A program made the position numbers and the translations under genes. DNA of 32,693 bases from Myxococcales bacterium (GTDB lineage: Bacteria > Myxococcota_A > Polyangia > Palsa-1104 > SHYY01). The first letter of the stretch is position 1; each line of letters opens with the position of its first letter. Of this stretch, positions 10,001 to 14,977 are shown piece by piece. The stretch covers positions 1-32,693 of the forward strand of contig SHYY01000057.1 in the NCBI GenBank assembly GCA_009692555.1, in the 5' to 3' direction. The notes beneath the pieces were generated by a model. The model searched no databases. It had not been told where the DNA came from and saw only the letters and a program-made list of their open reading frames with translations.

Positions 10001-10144
10001 GCCGCCCATGAACACCGAGAGCACGGTCGCCATCGCCAGCGTCGTCGAGCCGAAGACCAGCGTCAGCTCGCGGGTCCACACCATCTCGAAGACCAGCCCC
10101 GACGCACCGGAGAGGAAGAAGCAGAGGAATACCAGCGGGCCCAT
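7100..10144 (-). CDS. Fused multi-spanning membrane / spermidine synthase-like protein
   Basis: In this 1014-residue protein, residues about 1-500 are a transporter-like membrane region in two halves, each starting with a GASGLVFEMVWTR- or GAAAMVYQVLWSR-type helix. Residues about 560-760 form a Rossmann methyltransferase-like domain of the spermidine synthase superfamily, with VVGYGSGVTIG (near 569), VVELEPEII, VGDGRNFL and IISEPSNPWITGVSNLF (near 641). A helical C-terminus follows. The usual aminopropyltransferase DxxDP motif is replaced by SEPSNPW, as in other fused proteins of this type, so true spermidine synthesis is doubtful. It probably uses an S-adenosylmethionine-like cofactor at the membrane. 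First gene of the run with the AgmX-tail protein and DUF350. Confidence 0.85.
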   Translation of the reverse strand: MGPLVFLCFFLSGASGLVFEMVWTRELTLVFGSTTLAMATVLSVFMGGLALGSLLAGRWVDRLRDPLRAYALAEVVVGLYALAVPLLLRFYPALNGLIWRAVGDHFVVLSLCRFVATALLLLVPTALMGATLPLLGRAIVQRPGDFGLLGVRVGSLYAANTFGAVLGTFLAGFVLLPSLGVAATNYCAAGTNLSLALLILLGRMRARRRAEREGSLESLASAVEGAVGEGEDPPGDDGDRPAPLLPATRLQRRVALYAFAFSGAAAMVYQVLWSRALAIVIGSSVFSFALILLAFLIGLAGGAAIVSRLTRHTRRPVLALAVVHLGVVAMVMLSYFLIDKLPDTFVALLRGGAFSVDGILFSQFLLAALAILPATVLMGGVMPLTMRIYTIGIERVGRDLGDAYAMNTLGAILGSFGAGFVVLPSLGLQRGLHAAALASALVGAALLLCAELPSRRRLLLAPAAVMATVALVLALPSWNLGHFQAGLFRVSLAKEIVESGKWAVPELLYYRDGIATTVSVEKWGKHIALKNNGKVDASNGDDMPTQIMVGLMPLLFHPTALDRPPRVAVVGYGSGVTIGATTQFPIGHADVVELEPEIIYAARWFDDVNHQPGKNPKVNVLVGDGRNFLTQGDDTYDVIISEPSNPWITGVSNLFTRDYWQLAKRRLADDGVFCQWAQLYELSPGNIKTILRTFSEVFPYTYVFSAEDLSSDVIMIATNHPLRLDRAHLQRNFLDPTLRAELARANVKSVEDLFAYVLLTPDEIPAFTAGAATNTDDNALIEFSAPRDLLGYMRYDPYLARVYGSDWPYGHFDAYLTGLGEGAERGKSEGRIAESLIAHGKRGAASRFVVRAKRHDGGAAYQRAARLSSLLEIKAQGDPEVALFSSEDPSDAPLVPKGLDAAHQADFAREHALVEQEVHHRRFAHALEAMKGWPESHVDEGGKDLQLLTGFLLYKDELEDDAIARLRPLAADAEYVKRRPAVLYYLARSFYGEALYEAGTREMNRYLDALGEPR

Positions 10145-10220
10145 GGGACGCGCGAGCCTAGCACGCCGCGTCGCGGTTATGGCTGCACCGGCGCCGCGGT
10201 TGGGGTACTCTTGGGGCGTG

Positions 10221-10310
10221 AGAGCCTATGAGTGAGTCTCGGACCGAGCAACGAAGCGATGCGCCGCGGATCGGTTGCGAGGCGACGGGAGGGATTCTCT
10301 CACAGGCTCT
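10221..10310 (+). promoter_or_regulatory. Imperfect 12-bp inverted repeat upstream of the DUF4388-DnaJ gene
   Basis: AGAGCCTATGAG (10221-10232) and CTCACAGGCTCT (10299-10310) pair at 11 of 12 positions, 22 bases before the ATG at 10332. TTGGGG occurs twice just upstream (near 10200 and 10213). It could be a 5' leader hairpin or an operator pair; no promoter box is clear. Confidence 0.3.
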
Positions 10311-10331
10311 GGGTCCACCGAGGCAGCAGCG

Positions 10332-11975
10332 ATGATTCTCGTGCGCAGCGGAAGTCTGTTCGAGGAGCCTCTCCCGCAGCTCGTCTACGGGATGTACCGC
10401 GAGCGCCTGACCGGGATCCTCTCCCTGATCAGCAGCGACGTGAACGCCGAGGTGTACGTCCGGCAGGGCTACCCGACCGGCGTGACGGTCGGGGACCAGT
10501 GCGAGCAGCTCGGCCAGGTCCTGCTCGAGGCGGGCCTGATCGATCAGGCCACCTACAGGAAGGTGATCGACACCTGCATCGCCGACGGTGCGCTGTTCGG
10601 CCAGTCGCTGGTCGCCGCCGGCACGGTCACCATGCCCCAGCTCCAGGAGGCGCTGCGGCTGCAGATCCGTCGCCGGCTGCACCGGCTGTTCTCCATCGAG
10701 AACGGCGAGTTCGCGATCCAGTCGGGGGAGCACTGGGTGGGCATCGAGGGCCAGCTCCTGCGCACCCAGCCGCGCCGGGCGATCTACCAGGGGCTGCGCG
10801 CCGGATGGTTGCCCGATCGCGTGCGCGCCGCGCTCGCGCCCCTCGCTGGAAAGGCGATCCGCCTGGTCGCCGATGACACCGTGCTCTCGCGCTTCGGCTT
10901 CACCGCCACCGATGCGAAGATCGTCGGTGCGCTGCGCGAGCGGCCGGTCACCATCGAGCACGTCATCGGCGCCAGCGGGCAGTCACCCGACGCGGTGCGC
11001 GCGGTGGTGTGCACCCTCTTCTTCACCGAGACGCTCGAGCTCACCGTTTCGGCGGGCCAGCCCGGTATGGCGACCGGGCCGCGCCGGACTCCGCAGCCCC
11101 AGGAGGAGGAGGCCTTCCCGCCCGAGCAGCTCACCGCGATGGCGCCTTCGCCGCTGGTCGGATCCGGGCCGGTCACGCCCACCCCGTCGGCCACGCCATC
11201 GCCCACCACCTCGCCCGGTGCGGCGATGCGGCCCGAGCGCCCCGCCGATTCGGACGTGGCGGCGATGCGGGCGATCCTCGCCGCCAAGACCAAGCTGATC
11301 GATCGCGGCGATCTCTTCGAGGTGCTCGGTCTGCCCCGCGACGCCGACGGCGCGGCGGTGAAGGCGGCGTACCTCTTCGCCACCAAGGTGCTCCACCCCG
11401 ATCGCTTCGCCGGGTCGGCCTACGACGGCCTCCGCAACGACGCCACCCGCATCTGCTCCCGCCTGAACGAAGCCTATTCCATGCTGCGCGACGATACGCG
11501 CCGCGCAGCCTACCTCTCCGAGCTGAACACGCCCACCGAGAACACCGGTGACCACGCCAAGGTGCAGGCGATCCTCGACGGCGAGGCGGCGCTGGTGGCG
11601 GGCGAGGATCGCTTTCGGCGCCGCGACTTCCCGGGAGCGGTGGAGGCGTTCACCCGCGCCGTGCAGCTTCACCCCGAAGCGGGCGAGCCGCGTGCGCTCC
11701 TGGCCTGGGCGCGCGTGTGCGCGGGACAGGCCACGCTGCCCCAGGTGCGCTCCGAGCTGCGCAAGGCGGTCGAGCAGTCGCCGGAGTGCGCACGCGCCCA
11801 TCTCTACTATGGCAAGTTGATGAAAGAAGAGGGTTTCCTCGACGAGGCCTACATCGAGCTGCGCAAGGCGCTGCGCCTCGATCGCGGCCTCACCGAGGCA
11901 TGGAGCGAGCTCCGCGTGGTGGCGATGCGCCGACAGAAGCGCAAGGGCATCTTCGATCGCCTCCTCAGGAAATGA
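10332..11975 (+). CDS. DUF4388 - DnaJ - TPR multidomain protein
   Basis: The protein has 547 residues. Residues about 1-170 match the DUF4388 (PATAN-like) module common in deltaproteobacterial signalling proteins: SGSLFEEPLPQLVYGMYRERLTG, AEVYVRQGYPTGV and the GQVLLEAGLI/GQSLVAAGTV repeat. A Pro/Thr-rich linker (about 245-310) follows. A J-domain starts near 327 (DLFEVLGLPRDADGAAV) with the intact HPD motif at 355-357, so it could stimulate a DnaK-type ATPase. The C-terminus (about 410-540) is TPR-like (EAFTRAVQLHPEAGEP; YIELRKALRLD). ATG 10332 is preferred over an in-frame ATG at 10275 because homology starts at MILVRSGSLFEE and GAGG precedes it. Probably an intracellular scaffold or signalling chaperone partner; partner unknown. 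Confidence 0.85.
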   Translation: MILVRSGSLFEEPLPQLVYGMYRERLTGILSLISSDVNAEVYVRQGYPTGVTVGDQCEQLGQVLLEAGLIDQATYRKVIDTCIADGALFGQSLVAAGTVTMPQLQEALRLQIRRRLHRLFSIENGEFAIQSGEHWVGIEGQLLRTQPRRAIYQGLRAGWLPDRVRAALAPLAGKAIRLVADDTVLSRFGFTATDAKIVGALRERPVTIEHVIGASGQSPDAVRAVVCTLFFTETLELTVSAGQPGMATGPRRTPQPQEEEAFPPEQLTAMAPSPLVGSGPVTPTPSATPSPTTSPGAAMRPERPADSDVAAMRAILAAKTKLIDRGDLFEVLGLPRDADGAAVKAAYLFATKVLHPDRFAGSAYDGLRNDATRICSRLNEAYSMLRDDTRRAAYLSELNTPTENTGDHAKVQAILDGEAALVAGEDRFRRRDFPGAVEAFTRAVQLHPEAGEPRALLAWARVCAGQATLPQVRSELRKAVEQSPECARAHLYYGKLMKEEGFLDEAYIELRKALRLDRGLTEAWSELRVVAMRRQKRKGIFDRLLRK

Positions 11976-11985
11976 TGCGCAGGCA

Positions 11986-12019
11986 ACCCGCGGCCCGGCT
12001 TCGCGGCTCCAACGCGGGT
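11986..12019 (+). terminator. Possible stem-loop between the DnaJ and sigma genes
   Basis: ACCCGCG (11986-11992) and CGCGGGT (12013-12019) can form a 7-bp stem around a 20-base loop. No T-run follows, so it is not a standard intrinsic terminator. It covers the alternative GTG start of the sigma gene at 12018. Confidence 0.25.
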
Positions 12020-12032
12020 GTACGAGCTTGCC

Positions 12033-12740
12033 ATGGGACCCTCTAGACCTCGTGCCCTGCCCTCGGCGCTGGCCGACACGCAGCGAGCACGGCAAGCAAC
12101 CGAGGCAACTGCTGCCGGCAGCCCGCGCAGCGAGGAGGCGCTGCTCATCGCGGCCTGTCTGGCGGGCGACCGTGCGGCGATGCATGCCGTCTACCAGCGC
12201 TACCACCGGCGCGTCTTCGCGCTGACCGCCCGCATCGCCGGGGCGCAGGAGGCGGAGGAGCTGACCCAGGACGTGTTCCTGAAGGCCTTCCGCGCCCTCG
12301 ACAAGTTCCGCGGCGACGCGCTGCTCGGCACCTGGCTCTACCGGCTCGCGGTGAACGCGGCGCTCTCGCACGTCAGCCGATCGCGGGATCGGCGAAAGGT
12401 CCCCGAGGAGGTGCTGGAGTCGGTTCCCGCCCCGCCTCACCCGAGCGCCGTCGACGGGGATCCGCGGATCCGGGAGCGGCTCGAGGCGGCGCTGCGCGAG
12501 CTGCCGGCGGGCTATCGCGCGGTGATCGTGCTTCACGACATCGAAGGGCTTCAGCACGAGGAGATCGCGGAGATCCTCGGCTGCCGGATCGGCACCTCGA
12601 AGTCGCAGCTCCACAAGGCGCGGGCGAAGATGCGCGGCCTCCTGGGGCCGGCGCTGGCGGGGGAGCGCAGCGACGGAAACGGGAACGGAAACGGGAACGG
12701 GAACGGAAACGGCGATCGCCGGGGCGCCAGCGAGCTGTGA
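12033..12740 (+). CDS. ECF-type RNA polymerase sigma factor
   Basis: The 235-residue product shows sigma region 2 (MHAVYQRYHRRVFALTARI, AEELTQDVFLKAFRALDKFR, TWLYRLAVNAAL) and region 4 (LRELPAGYRAVIVLHDIEGL, EEIAEILGCRIGTSKSQLHKAR). The N-terminus carries about 35 extra low-complexity residues. The C-terminal tail after GERSD is a Gly-Asn repeat made by six GGRAAC hexamers (12675-12710). Start uncertain: GTG 12018 is in frame but sits in a stem-loop, and neither has a strong Shine-Dalgarno. The stop shares one base with the next gene's ATG, coupling it to its anti-sigma factor. ECF sigma factors with membrane anti-sigmas usually respond to envelope signals. Confidence 0.9.
   Translation: MGPSRPRALPSALADTQRARQATEATAAGSPRSEEALLIAACLAGDRAAMHAVYQRYHRRVFALTARIAGAQEAEELTQDVFLKAFRALDKFRGDALLGTWLYRLAVNAALSHVSRSRDRRKVPEEVLESVPAPPHPSAVDGDPRIRERLEAALRELPAGYRAVIVLHDIEGLQHEEIAEILGCRIGTSKSQLHKARAKMRGLLGPALAGERSDGNGNGNGNGNGNGDRRGASEL
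12675..12710 (+). repeat. Hexanucleotide tandem repeat GGRAAC x6 inside the sigma gene
   Basis: Six units of GGAAAC or GGGAAC encode alternating Gly-Asn at the sigma factor's C-terminus. The same hexamer in the other orientation is expanded at 27361-27420. Unit number changes would keep the frame. Confidence 0.9.
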
Positions 12741-13396
12741 TGAACTGCCGCCATTGCCAGGCGCTCCTCTCGCCGCTCCGCGACGGTGACCTCGTCGGGA
12801 GCGAGGCGGCCGAGGTGACCTCTCATGTCGGCTCGTGCGCCGGGTGTGGGCGGGTGCGTGACGAGCTCGATCGCATGGTGGCGGCCGCCGCGTCCCTGGC
12901 GAGTCCAGCGCCACCCGATGCGCTGTGGGCCCGCATCGAGGCGCGTCTCGATCCGCCCGTCCGCCGCCCCTCCGGTCTACGCGCGCTCCTCACGATGCCG
13001 CGCCTGCGCTGGCTCGTGCCGTCGCTGGCGGCGGTCTCGCTGGCGGCGGTCGTTGCGGGCCTGGCGGCGCGCGCGCTCCGTCCACCGGCGCCGAGCGACG
13101 ATGTGCTGCTCCGCGACGCGCAGGCGCAGTTCGGCCAGGCCGAGGAGCACTACCTCCAGGCGATCGCCGACCTCCGCGTCATTGCCGCCCGCGAGCGCGA
13201 TCGCTGGCCCGAGGCGCGACGGGCCGCCTACGATCAATCGCTCGCCGCCCTCGATCGCACTCTCCTGCAGCACCGCGACCTCGCCCACGCCCGCCCGGCC
13301 GATCCCGACGCCCAGGAGCAGCTCTTCGGCTCCTACCGGCGAGAGATCGCGCTGTTCCAGGAGTCGCTCCTCCGCAGCGCGGCGGTGGATCCATGA
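12740..13396 (+). CDS. Membrane anti-sigma factor with zinc-finger-like N-terminus
   Basis: The 218-residue protein starts MNCRHCQALLSPLRDGDL and continues to SHVGSCAGC, matching the HxxxCxxC zinc-binding anti-sigma (ZAS-like) module that holds an ECF sigma factor. A transmembrane segment lies near residues 91-112 (WLVPSLAAVSLAAVVAGLAA). The outer part (about 115-218) is helical and charged with no recognised domain; it may sense the signal. ATG 12740 overlaps the sigma stop by one base (TGATG), and the stop overlaps the next ATG by four bases (ATGA). This is strong evidence for a coupled operon and for pairing with the sigma factor. Confidence 0.88.
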   Translation: MNCRHCQALLSPLRDGDLVGSEAAEVTSHVGSCAGCGRVRDELDRMVAAAASLASPAPPDALWARIEARLDPPVRRPSGLRALLTMPRLRWLVPSLAAVSLAAVVAGLAARALRPPAPSDDVLLRDAQAQFGQAEEHYLQAIADLRVIAARERDRWPEARRAAYDQSLAALDRTLLQHRDLAHARPADPDAQEQLFGSYRREIALFQESLLRSAAVDP

Positions 13397-14310
13397 CCCC
13401 CTGCGCCGCCCGGATCGCTGTCCTGGTGACGATCGCCCTGTGCGCTCGCCTCGCCGCCGCCGACGACATGGAGGGCAACGCGGTCTTCCTTCCGATGCCG
13501 GCGGGCGAGGCGCTCACCGTGCGCAACCCGCTCGGAGCGGTGCGGCTGCGCGGCTGGGAGCGGCCCGAGGTGCGGATCGTCGCCGAGAAGCGCGCCCGCT
13601 CGGGCGGCCTGCTCGATCGCTTGAAGGTGCGGGTCAACCTCGAGGGCGGCCGCCTCGACGTGACCGCCGGCGTCTACCTCGCCGACGACACCTGGCACCC
13701 GGTCCCGCTCGACGGCGCGAGGATCAACCTCACCATCGATGCACCGCGCGAGATGACGGTCCTGGCGACCACCTTCTCCGGTGAGATCGACGCCTCCGGC
13801 TTCCGCTCCGGCGCGCGCCTGGCGTCAGAGCAGGGTGAGATCCGCGCCGCCGACATCACCGGGCCGGTCGACACCCGCTCCCTCGACGGCAAGCAGTCGA
13901 TGCAGGGGATCCATGGGCGGCTGGCGATGAGCGGCGTGGCCGGCGATATCGATCTCGAGTCGATCGACGGCGAGACGGTCGACGCCACGGTCTATCGCGG
14001 GCAGATCACCGCCCGCGAGGTGCGGGCTCCGGTGGTCCGGCTGCGCACCACCGTCGGGACCATCCTCTTCGTCGGTCCGCTGCGCGCAGGCGGTCGCTAC
14101 GAGCTCCGTGCCCACGACGGGGATCTCCGACTGGTCCTGCGGCCGAGCCCGTTCCGGTTGCTCGCCCGGGCGCGCGCGGTCCGCAATCAGTTCGCGCTCG
14201 ACGGTGTGGAGGAGCGCCCCGGCCTGCTGCGCGGCCAGTTCAACGGCGGCGGCGCCTCGCTGGAGCTGGTGAGCGCGAACGGCGAGATCCGACTGGACAA
14301 GGCACCCTGA
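13393..14310 (+). CDS. Secreted DUF4097-like beta-repeat protein
   Basis: The 305-residue product has a signal peptide (TPCAARIAVLVTIALCARLAAA) and then a repetitive beta-rich body: TVRNPLGAVRLRGW, VTAGVYLADDTW, LATTFSGEIDASGF, LASEQGEIRAADITGPVDTRSLDGKQ and so on. This is the pattern of DUF4097/DUF2807 adhesin-like beta-helix proteins. The open frame extends upstream to 12925, but the signal peptide and the ATGA overlap with the anti-sigma gene fix the start at 13393. Such proteins commonly accompany ECF sigma/anti-sigma pairs. Its role is probably periplasmic or surface; molecular function unknown. It ends 16 bases before the convergent gene at 14327. Confidence 0.8.
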   Translation: MTPCAARIAVLVTIALCARLAAADDMEGNAVFLPMPAGEALTVRNPLGAVRLRGWERPEVRIVAEKRARSGGLLDRLKVRVNLEGGRLDVTAGVYLADDTWHPVPLDGARINLTIDAPREMTVLATTFSGEIDASGFRSGARLASEQGEIRAADITGPVDTRSLDGKQSMQGIHGRLAMSGVAGDIDLESIDGETVDATVYRGQITAREVRAPVVRLRTTVGTILFVGPLRAGGRYELRAHDGDLRLVLRPSPFRLLARARAVRNQFALDGVEERPGLLRGQFNGGGASLELVSANGEIRLDKAP

Positions 14311-14326
14311 TCCTCGCAGCGACGCT

Positions 14327-14902
14327 CTAACGGAGATCCGGATCCTCTGCCGTCGCTGCCCGCCCTCCGTCCCTCGCGCGGTCGAGCTCGACCAGCAGAT
14401 CCACGATGTGTTCGAGCGACTCGAGGCGGCCGGTGAGCGAGTAGAAATAGTCCGCCGCGACGGGGCTGACCGCGGCGAGGGCGTCCGCGAGCGGGCCTGA
14501 CAGCTCGCGCGGCGCGGTCACCGACGCGTCGTACTCCTCGATGTCGCCGCCGCGGATCGCCTGCGCCGCCATCCCGACCGGGTGGAACGTGCAGAGCAGC
14601 GTCCCCGACGGCGTGGCGAGGGTGATCGTCCAGTCCGCGGGGTTCTCCGAGAGCGCGTGCCAGGTGCCGCCGAGGCGCGCGGTCACCACCTCGCCGAAGT
14701 AGGCGCCGAGCGCAGGGGCGATCAGCTCGAGCAGCTCGTCCGCAACGTCGCCCTCGCCTCCCTTGCGCACGGTGTGGGAGATGTAGTGGTCGACGAAGGC
14801 GAGCGACTCGGTGCTGCCGTCGAGCTCGACGGCGAGGGCGCGACGAACGTACTCGGCCGCGGTGAGCGCGAACTCGGCGACGCGGGCGATCGGGGAGGTC
14901 AT
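14327..14902 (-). CDS. Conserved-looking cytoplasmic protein of unknown function
   Basis: The 191-residue product has no signal peptide or membrane segment. It has an N-terminal helix (IARVAEFALTAAEYVRRAL), a mixed middle (FVDHYISHTVRKGG; LIAPALGAYFGEVVTARLGGTWH), a beta section (WTITLATPSGTLLCTFHPVGM) and a helical C-terminus (LEHIVDLLVELDRARD). The middle resembles immunity- or DUF-type proteins of about 190 residues, but I cannot assign a family. ATG 14902 is supported by a TTGACT-N17-AACATT promoter ending six bases upstream. It is divergent from the CpXC-HEAT gene; the two promoters are back to back. Confidence 0.7.
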   Translation of the reverse strand: MTSPIARVAEFALTAAEYVRRALAVELDGSTESLAFVDHYISHTVRKGGEGDVADELLELIAPALGAYFGEVVTARLGGTWHALSENPADWTITLATPSGTLLCTFHPVGMAAQAIRGGDIEEYDASVTAPRELSGPLADALAAVSPVAADYFYSLTGRLESLEHIVDLLVELDRARDGGRAATAEDPDLR

Positions 14903-14908
14903 GCGCGG

Positions 14909-14937
14909 AATGTTGGCCGGCGAGGGTGGGGAGTCAA
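14909..14937 (-). promoter_or_regulatory. Leaderless-type promoter of the 14902 gene
   Basis: On the minus strand TTGACT (14937-14932), 17 bases, AACATT (14914-14909) and six bases precede ATG 14902. The -35 matches consensus at 5 of 6 positions, and the spacing puts transcription start at the ATG. Confidence 0.5.
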
Positions 14938-14942
14938 GGATC

Positions 14943-14971
14943 TTTACCCCGCATCTCCGTCGACGGATAAT
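14943..14971 (+). promoter_or_regulatory. Leaderless-type promoter of the CpXC-HEAT gene
   Basis: TTTACC (14943-14948), 17 bases, GATAAT (14966-14971) and six bases precede ATG 14978. It is the clearest example here of the -10/six-base/start pattern. Its -35 is five bases from that of the divergent promoter. Confidence 0.55.
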
Positions 14972-14977
14972 GCCGCG

